DNA from: Seminavis robusta | Taxonomy: Eukaryota > Bacillariophyta > Bacillariophyceae > Naviculales > Naviculaceae | Direction: 5' to 3' | Assembly: GCA_903772945.1 (NCBI GenBank) | Contig: CAICTM010000315.1 | Span: 1 to 64,000, forward strand | DNA: 64,000 nucleotides | Position numbers and translations under genes: made by a program | Part shown: one piece after another, positions 31,972-43,437 of the stretch | How positions within the stretch are numbered: the stretch's first letter is position 1 | Layout of the letters: every line of letters starts with the position of its first letter | The notes under the pieces: generated by a model | What the model saw: the letters and a program-made list of their open reading frames with translations, nothing else | Told to the model about the DNA's origin: nothing | Database searches by the model: none

Positions 31972-34900
31972 TCAGTTGTCTCCCATCATGAAAGCGCCAA
32001 ATTCATCTGCTGACATCGCTTCATAGTCTTTCTCCCCCAGCACAAACTCCAAGCAGCTCTGTAAAAGTGGGTTGGACAATAAGGCTTGCTTCATATTGGC
32101 CCAGCTGTTGCAGGACTCGAACAGTCGTCGTATGAGCTTTTGGGCTTTCTTGATTGCCCGATTCATTTCGGGCTGAGAAAACCCATTGCGGCACACTTCA
32201 GCGTCATCAATGACTTGATCAAAGGAATGCAAAAATCCTTCAGCCTTTTTCCGAAACAAAACTGCCGCAATCAATGAACGAGCCACCGTCGATGCAGTGT
32301 AAGCACGGCCAGCAATAATGACGTGCTGATTCATAAAGTCAATGCATTGAGTGACTTCTGACGCGTTGTACGTCTTCAACTCTTCCAAGACCTCAATTAT
32401 CTCATTCCCTTCCAGATGCACCAGACGATCTGCCGCCTCCCGTGCCGGAAGACGCGAGTAATGTTTTCGGATGCGGCAATCTTCGTAGCGGGAACCGTAG
32501 TCCACAAAGATCTCGGTCTCAGAACCGTCCGCTCGAATCGTAAACGGTTCATCACTTTCTCGGTGATGGCCAACCAGATAATGGACACAGCCTTCTGGGG
32601 AATGCCCAGCAAACACCGACGGTGTGAAGTGGCCATCAGTTTCGTTCACGTACGCCGGGATGTGGCGATTCGCAATGTCGTGTAACTTCCCAGTGGCGTC
32701 GTCCGTAATGTCGAACAAGTGATCATCATCAGTGGTATCAAAATTCCACTCCTCGCAAATGGAGCCGTGAAGAAAGTTCTTGAGGAGAAAGACATGGCTT
32801 GCCTTCCTGTCTTCCCGTCGAAAGGGAGCGTACACGCCTAGGTCCAACAACTCCCCCGGTCGCAGCTGGAAGACATCATTGCTGTCACCCATCAAACTCG
32901 TGCAACTCACAAACACCCCTTTTCCGGCATTAGGAATGGAAGACTTCTTAGCTGTGAAACAGAGATGGAAGCCGCGAAATTGCAACGTGAGTCTTGGCGT
33001 CCACATATCATCTTCATCGACGATGAAGTCCTCGTGGCGGTACTCTGGAACCAGCCACGAGAAGAAGAAAGGAGTTTCATGAGCACGGACGACGTTGGGG
33101 TTGTAGGCCAAACAACCTCCATAAGCGGTCATTTCGTCAACGTTTGCCTGTGCCTTTGGAACGGTTACTCCGCTCTGAGAGAACCCAGCGTTGGCGAGCG
33201 CTCTTGATGCATCCAGATACTCAATGGTGAAGCGCTTGATTCCCCCAAGTAGGAGCTCGTTTTCTACGCCAACAATCTTCCCGTAGATGACTTTCTTGTT
33301 TCCCGTCACGTCAATCCAGCTCTGCTTGTATCCCTTTCCCAAGAGGGGGTGATCCTGAACCTGCACAGTGGCGTGGCAGCCTACCATTCTGTAGAAAGAC
33401 CTTGCAGCCTCGGCGGCGTCCGTGATGGTAGGGCCAAGATACGGAACCGCAGTTTCGACGCTTGAAAAGCTTCGTCCCCCAGGCGAAAGCAGCACAAGCC
33501 CCTCCAACCCAGTGTGTTCTGAGCTTGCGACACGAGGAAGCTTCTTCGGATCGGTGTAATAGAAGGTCCAACCTTCTGGCAAGTACTTTGCCGGTTGTGC
33601 CTTGTCTTTTGTATCGATTTCAAGACACATCTGGATCAGGGGCAACCGACGTTAGAAAAAGTGCTGCAACACGTCCACAAATCAAGTTTGGTGCATACAC
33701 CTACCTTCTGCAGACAAATTTCCTTGAAAGGACGGGTGTAGTTTTTGTTGTGTAAACAAGATTCGCACATGTTGCAACTGGGCTTCTGACACATGATGCA
33801 CATTTTGCATCGGCGTTCATGGAGTTGACGAAGCGTAAGACCTGCTGACTTCTCTACCCTGGCCTTTTTCGCCGCCCGCCCCTGAGAAACTCCAGTGATC
33901 GATGGCCGCTTTGCAGCGACTCCGCCACTACCAGACGGTTTCACGATGGCCCCGGGAAGTCCAATGGATTGATAAAACAAAGAGAGGTCCACACCGGCCA
34001 ACTTGACGGGGCAATGATTCACCGCCCTCTCCGCCGAGTTGTATTTGTGTGATGTTGGTGGTGGTGCAATAAGAGTAAAGCCATTCATGTGCTCAAAATC
34101 CGTGCGGACCAATTCAAAAGCAAATGTCCACCCCTCAGGAAATCCAACTGCTGGCTGAGCTTTGAGTGATAGATTGATCTCCAAGCACATCTTTTCGTCA
34201 AAGCAAGCACAGCAACCAGCAACAACATGTGAGTGGTGAGGGCTGAAGTATGACACGTATCGGAACAACAACGAAATACCTTTTGGAAACAGCAATTCTT
34301 GCCACCGGCGTCTCTCCCCTTGCAGCAAACGCAGAGACCACAATCTTCCCTTTTGCAATTGACACACTTTCCACAGCGATTAAGCATCAGTTGGTGTGGC
34401 GTGTATGGCTTGACAGCCTTATCTGACGAGCTGTCGCCAGCGGCGCGACTGTGGGATTGTGACTCGCGAGCCACTGCTGCTGCCGCGCTTGCGGTTTCCT
34501 TTCCCATGTAGCGAGTCCTTAGCCCCAAGTACGTGTATACTTTCAAAAAGTCCGGCTTCTCAGTGCCCCAGTTGAGGCTCTCGAGTGCTCTGTACCTTCG
34601 GCCTCCTTTCGTTACAAGGACAAGACCCTCGTAGCGAGGGTTGGACTCAGGCTCCAAAAATGCAAATGCAATGCTGGGAGGCAAATGCTTCGAAGGCTGC
34701 AGCTTCATGTCTTCTGGAATCTCCAAGCAAATCTTCGAAGCGCAAAGTATGTGAGACGCTTGGAAATCTTTTCAGTGGATGACAAAATTCAATTCGCACC
34801 TTATGAAAGCAGCAAACCTTCTCTTTACCAAAGCGATTTGCCTTACAGGAACCACAGTCACCACAATCCTTTGCCTTGCACCTTAGGCAATTCCCGCAGG

Positions 34901-36997
34901 CTTTCTCCAACAGTTCGTGAAGATTCAAGCCATTGAAGCCCTCGGATGCTTTGGATGGAGGCTGAGGTGGCGCTGGAGGAGGCTTTGTTGAAGGCGGTTT
35001 CTTCGACGACTTCGACGAAGGTTTCGTAATTTTTTTGGCAATAGCTAGAGCCTCCTTGTAGGAGTCTTCGCCAAGGGTGTTCCGGTATTGTTGCATTGAC
35101 TCCACCTTCGATCTACTAATGTCTTCACCAAGATCTCCATCGTCGAACATCACCTGAGTTATGACACATTCATGAGCGCGACTTGCAACATGAAATTAAT
35201 CTCGACTATTTCCAATTCCCACGCATCAGACTTACTGTGTACAAGTAGAAACGGGATTTCTTCCTCTTGATTCTGGATTCAACGTGTCCCCAGTAGTAGT
35301 TCTGCAGATGTCAACAAATAAAACAATTAGGCACTTGACCATACATTCTCAGTTCTTTGAGGTATTCCACTTACCCTGTTTTCCGGATACTCAGCGTATA
35401 CACGTTCGCCCACTTCAAGGTCCCGTGTTCTCTCTATCGTTTCCTCGTCTGTTTCTTTCCGATCAGAATCATCATCATTCGAATTGTCCTTAGATCCAGA
35501 ACTCTTTCTTTGAAAGGACTTATGACGTTCCTTGTTGCTTCGCGCAGAGGCGTCGTCATCCATAGACGCTCGTTCTTTGCTATTGGTGCCGCTTTTCTTC
35601 TTTGATTTGGACCCCATGCTTCCATCAGAGTCTGCACCTGATTCATCAGACAAAACCACTGGTGCGAGCCTACTTTTTCCTTTGGTTGGCTTCTGAGAAC
35701 CTGTCTTCTTGTGTGCCTGGAGTTTTCGACGCTTCTGTGAAGACTGACTCCCAGTATCATTGGATTGCAGCATTTTGTTCCGTTTATAAGAAGCAGAGTC
35801 AGAAGCATCATCTGATCCGCCGGCTGCAGATTGTTTTCCATCATCTTCTGACTGGGTGGAGTTTTTCGTGTGGGTGCCTATTTTCTGCTCTTGGGCATCC
35901 TTTTCACCTTTTGTATCTTTATCAGTAGATGAAGGTCTGTTTTCCTCATCATCAGAATCTTTTGGGTCCACAACCATAGGCTCAGGCTGTGATTCACTGT
36001 CTTTTTTGTCGCTTCCCTTGGAGTCTTCCTTGTCTTTTGACAGACGATCAGTCACATCTGCAGCTTGTGAAGACTTTTCATTTTGAATGCTTTTGCTGCC
36101 AGGATTACCATCAATCTCTTCTCCTGATCCAGGTAGATTGGAGGTGCCCCTTTGGTTGTCTGTGGGGCTATCCACAGGTGACTCATCAGATACTGCTGCA
36201 ATGAGACCATTTTTGTCCTTTGATGCGATAACGCCATCTTTGTCTGCTCTCTTCTCTTTGTTGGTGTTGGCAATGGTATCATCAGGATCATCAGACCTTG
36301 CATCAAAGAACTCATCCTTTTCTTCTGCATCTGTGGTGGGTTTGTTGGTGTCTTTTGCATTGTTGGGTTGAGTAGAGACCTTCTTTTTGCCTGATTGAAC
36401 TGAGTCCTTGGTTTCTTTAGGCTCTTCTGGACCCATGTTTCCCTTGCCCTTTGACTTTGTTGAGGCCTTGTTGTGGCCAGAAGAACCATTGCTGCCTTCA
36501 CTCATCAAGGCTTCTTGTTCCTTGTCCTTGTCCATCTCATTTTCCTTAGAGTTATCTTTGGCATTTGCTTCAACCTCTGTTCCCTTGTCTTTTTCTCCAT
36601 TCTTCATTGAAACATCCTTCTTCTTCCCCTCTTTTTCTTTCAGGGTGGTGGCAGTGGCATCAGAGGAAGCATTTGGAGGGTCACCTTCTTTGTTCTTTTT
36701 CTCTTCATTTGCTTTTTCTTTCTCCCCTGATTTCACAGCTGAAGAGCTAGTCTTTTCGGAAGTTACCTCGACCTCTTTTGGTGGGTTAGCATCCTTGTCG
36801 CCATTGTTGTTCGCGGATTTCGCGGCGGTTCCTTCTGGAGGCTTTTTCTTTTTGGGAGAGGCACCCTTGACAGGCGAGGAGTCATCGACGGTGGACTCGT
36901 CATCCTCATCGTAGGTCCATACAACACCCTTTTTCTTTGGAGACTTGCGTGGGCTTGATTTGGAAGAACTCCCTTTTGAATCTTTTGCTGGACCCAT
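31972..36997 (-). CDS. Chromatin protein: Tudor-like, three CXXC + MBD-like units, SET domain; six exons
   Basis: Exons (minus): 36997-35375, 35301-35236, 35153-34800, 34732-34280, 34190-33705, 33630-31972. All introns are phase 0 and 67-89 bases; the product is 1546 residues. Residues 1-520 are acidic, Lys/Ser-rich and disordered. A Tudor/Agenet-like segment follows (LEVGERVYAEYPENRNYYWG). Three CXXC-type zinc fingers end at about 681, 832 and 994 (e.g. CGNCLRCKAKDCGDCGSC; CGKCVNCKREDCGLCVCC; CKMCIMCQKPSCNMCESC). Each is followed, across an intron at the same place, by [I/M]CLEI, an LPxGW-like motif and a GGR-like segment resembling an MBD. The last exon continues into a SET-like region (about 1212-1376) with NAGKGVFVS, AYVNETDGHF and EIFVDYGSRYE. 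CXXC and MBD domains read CpG methylation state; SET domains methylate lysines. The combination suggests a histone methyltransferase directed by CpG status. The weakest part is the MBD call. Confidence 0.8.
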
Positions 36998-39104
36998 GAT
37001 AATATCGATTCAATGGGTGAAAAGGGAAGGGGGCTTCAGTCAATCACCCACGTGAACTCTTTCAGCCTTTCTCTTGGCTCTCACTCCCTCACCTACACTA
37101 GCTTGTTTTGAAACCAACCACAATGATCCGACGTGAGGATACTTGAATGATTGCAGTCAACACTAAGACAGCAACGACGATAGCAACAACAGCGAGGGCT
37201 ACTGGTATGATACATACCTTCGGAGGGATTTGTTGTATCAGCGTTGCAGTACCTTTGCGGTTTCACTTCGGGCTCCTCCAATGACGCAGGCCCGTTCCCC
37301 CCTGCCTGGCTGGATTTTGCCTCACAGGAAATCATGCAGATCCAGTATTTATCTTCCGTGCTCGGCTTGCTCGAATTTACCTGCCAGTGTCTGCCCTTCC
37401 GTCCTCAACATTGGATTTGGGTGGCCGCTAAGCCAAACCTCCAGCTGCGGGTGAAGATGGGTTGATCAAAAGCCAACAACAAACTAAGCAATGGGTTGCA
37501 AGCGATGGGGAAGTGTCGGTGTGCAGAGCTATGCAAACATGATGCAGCGTTTGAATTTTGTATCAATTTTTGGGCTGCTTAGAAGAAATTCTTGGCTGTC
37601 TAGGTCTGAATTGATGAATTAATCCACCCATGAATAGAATAGATTCTCCTTTTGATTTTACAGGTTACTGTGAAAGGATTGCATCGGCGCATTTTGTTCC
37701 TTGTTTACTCCCCGGAAACCTCTGAACAAAAAGTAAACATGAGTTTTTGGGTTGGCTTGGCTTACCTTGCTTAAGCCTTTTGACAAAGTAGATTGACTTC
37801 TCTGAGACAGCTCAGTGAGCAGCTAAAGCAGCCAAAATGAATACAGGTACAATACATGTAGCAAATCCTCTGCTTGCACTGCAGCTCGGGCACATCCAAC
37901 CCTCGTAAGCAATTTGTAAACTACCGGTCCGTGAAGCTTTGTGTGGTCTGGCAAGTTGATCTGATCCCTAACCCAAACTCACTTATGAAACTTAAACAGC
38001 TTTGTTTTCATCATGCAATTGTGTTTTCAACGCCAAGATTTATTGGATTCCTCTTGGGTTCTTCGTAATCTTCGGCTACTCACAGATTGAAGATTCGACG
38101 CGTACAGTACCAGTACGTGAACTGCATAACTGCATGCCAACGCTCAGCAGCTACATGTACTTCTGGACTAGCCAGCTACGGTAGAAGGCAGTTTGCTCTG
38201 CAAAGGCAAAACCTTTAACGAACGATACCACCTACAGAAGCAGTTGCCACTTTCTCTTGTTGTTCTACCGTTTCTCCAATTGTCCCACATTTGATTTTTT
38301 TGTTGGTTTTGCTGACTGTTTGGTCCAATCCAAAGCGGACGACTGTCTCCATGAATTCTCATCTTACAAGCAATTTTTTGAGAACGTTGTTGACTACCAT
38401 ACCATTCACACAATTGACTGTGAGAAAGACAACTAGTCTGAGGTACGGTAGTAGAGGTTTGCTGCCGTTCTTTTGAGAAGCTATCCATTGGTGTACTGGA
38501 AAAGCTCGTTGAAAGCATTGTCCACCTAGCTGGTTGAGTTTGCTGTTTTATGCAATGCTCCAAAGCTACCGGTACGTAAGATGCACCCCTGGTGCTTGGG
38601 CCGTGTCTACTTGCATTGCCCCCCTGGAGGGCCGTCGTAATAGTTCAAGCTTGGTAAGATTGGCTAGTACCGTACGGTAGAAAATCACATGATTACAGCG
38701 CAACGTTGGTCATCCCTTACATCAAGGGTTCTGCTAAACTTCTTCATTTCTGCCGGTAGTGGTACTGGTAGGTGTGATAGAGCACAGCTGCAATGCCTTC
38801 ATCAGAATGGAGGAACGAAACTCCGCCTTGGATGCAAGTTAATTAACCCTACGAATCAGCCGAGGGATACATACATTGTCTTTCCTTCTCACGGGCAGCT
38901 CGATCGCGCCTCGATCTGGTCGACGAGAAGCGTTGAGAGCGATCAATGCATGTTCTTTGAAAGGCTGTCACTCACTCTGGCTCAGTTTGTGTTGTCTGTG
39001 AAGTGTTTACCGTAGTTAGGTGGTTGTCTGCTGCTCCAAAGTGCTGTTGTGGCCTTGTCTAGTAGCTAGCTAGCAAGCTCCTGCGTTTGTACTGTAGCGG
39101 AACC
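36998..39104. other. Intergenic between divergent chromatin-related genes
   Basis: About 2.1 kb without a supported gene; short frames only. Presumably holds the promoters of both the SET gene (leftward) and the gene at 39105 (rightward). Confidence 0.5.
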
Positions 39105-41411
39105 ATGGCGACCACAGCGACCAACGCTGTGACAAGCACTCCCGTGCGTGGCAGCACCACAGGCAAAAGGGGCGGGATGACTCCCAGTTATGTATGGGTC
39201 AAAATGGCCAAGAACAACTCGACGAGTCATCAGGCCGAGTTGTTGGAGATTTTGCCGGATGGGTATTTGGTTCGTTGGACCATTTCCAACCGAGAACAGA
39301 AAATCAGTTTGTCTTGTGTTTTGGAACAGGACATGTTGGGACGACGTCGCACACGGGGACGCAATCATCATCGTCTGGGAGGTTTGTCATCGGCGGAAGA
39401 AGAGGACAATAATGAGGAGGAGGATGAAAGTAGTGAGAAGGAAGAGGAGACCAAAGAAAACTCTTCTGAAATCCAAAAGTCCTTGTTCGTTTCTGAGGAA
39501 GCTCTGGTCAAGCCATCATCGGCAAAGAAACAGAAAAGCAGAAAGCGTCGTCGAGACACCAAAAAAGGAGGAAAGAGATCCAAATCCAGCAAAAAGACAA
39601 AACCGAGTCCAGGGAGAAAACCCATGCATTCGGAATTGGAAGAAGAAAATGATCAATCCGACGAAAGCGACGACAACCGACAAGTGCATGTCACTCATCA
39701 ACCTCTACTGCGACCAGTACCCGTCCCACCATCACCATCTCTCTTTGTGTCCTTGTTCGAAATACACAACATTGTCAAGTCCAAAGCAGTGGCACGAGTC
39801 GCGCAGTTGCTGCAAACAGAGGGATTTCCCGATGCGGCGGACTTTTGTACGGAATTCTTTCTCTTTGCTCACGAGCGACAATCTTGTTGGCAGCGACGCA
39901 ACAATGACGCCAATCCACAATGGTCCAAATCGCCCATTCTACAAAACTACAGTTTCGCCAATGTATATCGAGCGCTAGATCGAGGGACATGTTTTGCTCG
40001 CTATCAATTTGGAGAACAGTACTTGCTACTCTGCAAGAATCAACAACTCTTGGAACAGCAACAAAAGAATAAAAAGAATCGACAGAACACCGGTGTGAAT
40101 GATTTCAGCAGCCTCAATCACGCGATTGCTGCTTCCATGGAGGTTGTGGAAACTAATACGACGACAGGCGACAGCAACAACAATAGCGGCACGCACTCTC
40201 GTCGTCCCTGTACCAAGCTACAAAAGTCGGTGCGCCGCAAGGACTGGATTCCCAAGCTGCTCTGGGCTTCCTATTGCTATCGGCAGGTCAATCGAATAGA
40301 ACCGTTCCTCGACTTTGGAGGGATTCCGGATATCCCCAAATGTCCAACGGATCTCACTCGATTTCTCGATCATGTCAATCAGATGGAGCTACAACAAGAG
40401 GAAGAATCGGAAACAATCTTTTTTGCTCCGGCCAACTCGGGGACGCCATCCTTGTTGTCCTACGACGACTACCGAATACATCTCCAACGGTTGACCGTCT
40501 CCAGTGGATGGGTCCTCAAAAAAGCAGGCGAAGAATTGGCCAAATGCAAAAGTCTACATTCCTGTTGGGATGAACTCTTGAAACGAATGCCCGGCATGGA
40601 AGCATCTCCGGATATTGCATGGCTGGTGCTGTGCGATCTGTTAGAAGCGGGGTGTTTGCAGGTATCGTCCACTACTGACGCTGAGCGGGCCATGGACCTG
40701 TGTTATCTATCACCAGAGTCGTTGGGTAAGTCGTTCCGTCAGACGAACGAATGAATCGTATCATATCATATATCAATCCAGGAAGTGTTTGCCATCTGAC
40801 CTTTATTGAATGAATGTTTGCGTTTGTGCATGTAGAACTATTGTCGGCATCGTGCTGGAAAACCAGTACCGATGACGAGACTCGGGCATTTGACTTGTTG
40901 AAGTTGCTGACGGAAAAACAGGATGATTTCTTTGCGGCCGTGGGTGTCAAATTCCCTACGTGGAATGGTCGCCGTTTGGCTCTCAAGGATCTTGCCCATT
41001 GTTTGAGTCAGTTTAGCAAGTACCTGCAGATTCAGAGTGACATGCGTAGTCGGTGCGTTCCTTGCTTCCTTCGTGGCCTTACACGATGTCTGTGCTCGCC
41101 AGCCAGCTCATGTGTTCCTTCCTTTCTTCGCACTGATCAATTATTTTTTATTTTCATTCATTCATTTTGCAATCCATCGCTCCAATCACAGAGTTCATTC
41201 TCCGTCGCATCGACTTTTGGTCTCTCGATCACACCTTGACGTGAGCAAGACTTGTCGCTTTTGCGATACGGAATCCGACGATGGTCTCTTTTGTGATTCA
41301 TGTTTGTGCTATTATTGCAGAGACTGTGAAGCCGAGAGCTGCAAGGCGGCTCCAGAGTATTGGATGTGTCGACCCTGTCGCGCCATGGACCAAATGCATT
41401 TGACAGATTGA
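39105..41411 (+). CDS. Tudor-like / base-hypermodification-type helical domain / Zn-finger protein, three exons
   Basis: Starts at CCATGG (39105). Exon 1 is 39105-40725 and exon 2 starts at 40836. Donor 41053 (GTGCGT) joined to 41192 gives 685 residues ending in a Cys-rich finger (CRFCDTESDDGLFCDSC, then YYCRDCEAESC, CRPC; stop at 41411). Donor 41046 (GTAGTC) gives 627 residues ending FILRRIDFWSLDHTLT (stop 41244). The N-terminus has a Tudor-like stretch (SYVWVKMA...AELLEILPDGYLVRW), then an acidic/basic linker. Residues about 215-305 (IHNIVKSKAVARV, then ILQNYSFANVYRALDRGTCF) resemble the helical domain shared by 5-hmdU DNA kinases and alpha-glutamyl/putrescinyl thymine pyrophosphorylases, with the 'F-x-N-x-x-R-x-x-D-R' signature. 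That family acts on hypermodified thymine in phage and eukaryotic DNA. Role here is inferred; glycosylase-like or DNA-reading activity is possible. Confidence 0.6.
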
Positions 41412-41759
41412 TTGGAGAGATACCGTATCATCCGAAAATATCGGAGCTGTTGTACGGTAGTCTTTGCCTATCTACTGGGAGAATTCGGCAGGGCAACGCA
41501 CTCTTGCAGTGGCTGCTGGCTACATGTAGTTTGCTGGTTTGCCTGTCGTGCAGCGGAGGAGTTCTCGTCTCCCTTTGGTGCGCGCTGATCTAGCTAGCTA
41601 GAGCTACATTAGCCACATCGGCAACGTGAGGTCCGTTCTCTTGAAAGCGATTTTCTTTAATAATATCTATTCTTCTATTAGGCCACACCCCGCCGACCTT
41701 GCTGTGGTTTTCGATTATCATTCCGCCGCTTCGAAACACAGACACAATAAATCAGTAAT
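41412..41759. other. Intergenic between convergent genes
   Basis: Short 3' region with CTAGCTAGCTAG at 41591-41601; no gene seen. Confidence 0.5.
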
Positions 41760-42557
41760 TTATGCAGCACATGGTGTTCCTCCGTTGCTGACACGGCGCT
41801 TCATCTTTTGGCGTGGGGTTTCACTGCCTGCTGGCCACAAGGGCATGGCACTTCCTCCTGTAGTACTCTTGACATAGGGCATGGACTTGTGGCGAACAAT
41901 GGTGCTGCGGCGACCGGCAGGATCGTTCGAGTTGCCGCTTCCTTGGCTACTGCCGCTCACTGACTCTTCCACCGTGGACACGGAGGACATGGACATGCGG
42001 CGCATCGAAGTTGGACGAGAAGAGACAACACGACGAGGAGACTGCTGTTGCTGCTGTTCTTGTTGTTGTCCCATATAATTATCCATGGAAGCGCGACGAC
42101 GAGTGACCCTGGGCAAGGGCTGCATACCAACCTTCTGCCCCACCTTCATCCCAAGATGTTCTCTGGTAAGGCCGATCGAATCGTTGCAATCGCTCTGCAC
42201 AGTCCAGTCGTCTTCATCAGGGATCACGTACTGGGAACGACCGCGACGAGGAGCGGGCGCAGAGCCCTGTCCACGAGACGAATCACTGCAGCTGTAGTCA
42301 TCATCGTAGTCGCCATACCCCAAATCGTCGTGGCTCAAGGTGAGATGAGCCAATCGCAACTTGGCGAGGTTCATCGAGTCGGCTGCATACGATTCTACTT
42401 CCCAGGAATCGTCGCTTTCGCCACGAGGAAGTGTGTCCATCCCCGTGATCTGAAAGCGGTTCAACTCTTCGTTCAGCCCCTGCATGCCTTCTTCCTCGTC
42501 GCAGCGAGAGGTGACGCTCACATCGTCAAATGGTTGGGTTTCCATGGTGTATGACAT
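41760..42557 (-). CDS. Acidic Ser-rich protein with FQITG motif, 265 aa
   Basis: Start at ATG 42557 (MSYTMETQPFDD); the frame extends upstream without ATG. Residues 35-41 read FQITGMD, followed by ESDDSWEVESYAADS, the same layout as in the protein at 28308-28817. The middle is acidic and Tyr/Ser-rich (DDYSCSDSSRGQG). The C-terminal half is basic with repeated R-R-x-S motifs (RRRASMD, MRRMSM, KRRVSNG) and a QQEQQQQQ run. No folded domain. The two members probably share an N-terminal functional motif and are regulated by phosphorylation, which is inference. Confidence 0.65.
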   Translation of the reverse strand: MSYTMETQPFDDVSVTSRCDEEEGMQGLNEELNRFQITGMDTLPRGESDDSWEVESYAADSMNLAKLRLAHLTLSHDDLGYGDYDDDYSCSDSSRGQGSAPAPRRGRSQYVIPDEDDWTVQSDCNDSIGLTREHLGMKVGQKVGMQPLPRVTRRRASMDNYMGQQQEQQQQQSPRRVVSSRPTSMRRMSMSSVSTVEESVSGSSQGSGNSNDPAGRRSTIVRHKSMPYVKSTTGGSAMPLWPAGSETPRQKMKRRVSNGGTPCAA

Positions 42558-43166
42558 TTTATCTTTATCGTTTGTTCCGTTGTAGTGGTGCTCTTTTAAA
42601 ATCAATTAGTTGTGATTGCTTTGTTTGTTTTAGTGGGATTATGTGCTTCTCACGAATGTTGTCGCTTGATCCTGGTAGGTTTGCCTGCGCTGTTTGTGGA
42701 AGAGTGCAGCTTGTCTGCGGAGTTGCTCCACCGTGCTTCCTTGCTGCTTGCTGCTTGCGGCTTGCTGAGAGTTGGTTCTTTTCGTTTTGATGATCTCGTT
42801 GCTTCTTTGGCTCCTTCAAGAATCAAATTCGCTTTTTGTTTTTGGGTGGACGAAGAGGGACCAATTCATTTAACCATGCAAATTTCCTTTAATCCCTATT
42901 TCGTCGAGTCAGGCATCATTGTGTCAGAAGGAAGCACAAGTATTTATGAAGAGCACTGATACTAAAGGTCATGAAGACTCCACGATCAGATAATATTTAA
43001 GTTATAGACTCTACGACCTTCACGCAAGTCATCCTAGGTTGGTCGTACAAGTAAAAATGTTCCACTACGGTACCGGTACCGGTATGCAGCTGGCTGTGCT
43101 CGGTGCTCGGTGCTCACTCAGGTGCTGGTTGCCTGCCACGCCAGAGCAGAGCAGACGAAGATTTTA
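42558..43166. other. Intergenic, no gene seen
   Basis: Upstream region of the 41760-42557 gene. Contains a CCGGTACCGGTACC-type palindrome run (43070-43084). No supported coding region. Confidence 0.5.
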
Positions 43167-43437
43167 CAGGACCGTCCGACTGTTTTCACTCAGGCATTAA
43201 AACTGCCACGACTGGTTCTCATTCTAAGGGCATTTTTTTTAATTAAAAAAGGGCATGTTTGTATAAGGGCATGTTTAAGGGCATGTTGTAGATTTAAGGG
43301 CATGTTTTAAGGGCATGTTTATTTAACAACATGTTTTAACGGCATGTTGAAGATTTAAAGGCATGTTTTAAACCGTCCTCAGTGGTGGAAATTTCAAGTT
43401 TTGATAAATCCTGAGTGAAAACCGTCGGACGGTCCTG
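43167..43437. mobile_element. MITE with 28-bp inverted ends and AAGGGCATGTTT repeats
   Basis: The left end begins CAGGACCGTCCGACTGTTTT (43167-43194) and the right end (43410-43437) is its complement with 27 of 28 positions matching. The interior carries about seven copies of AAGGGCATGTTT in an AT-rich context. It is 271 bases and non-coding. The structure is that of a young non-autonomous DNA transposon; no clear target-site duplication, so superfamily unassigned. Confidence 0.85.

Noticed and set aside
36408-36914. 168-codon plus-strand frame rich in Ser/Phe
   Set aside because: Antisense of the Lys/Glu-rich disordered N-terminus of the CXXC-SET gene.
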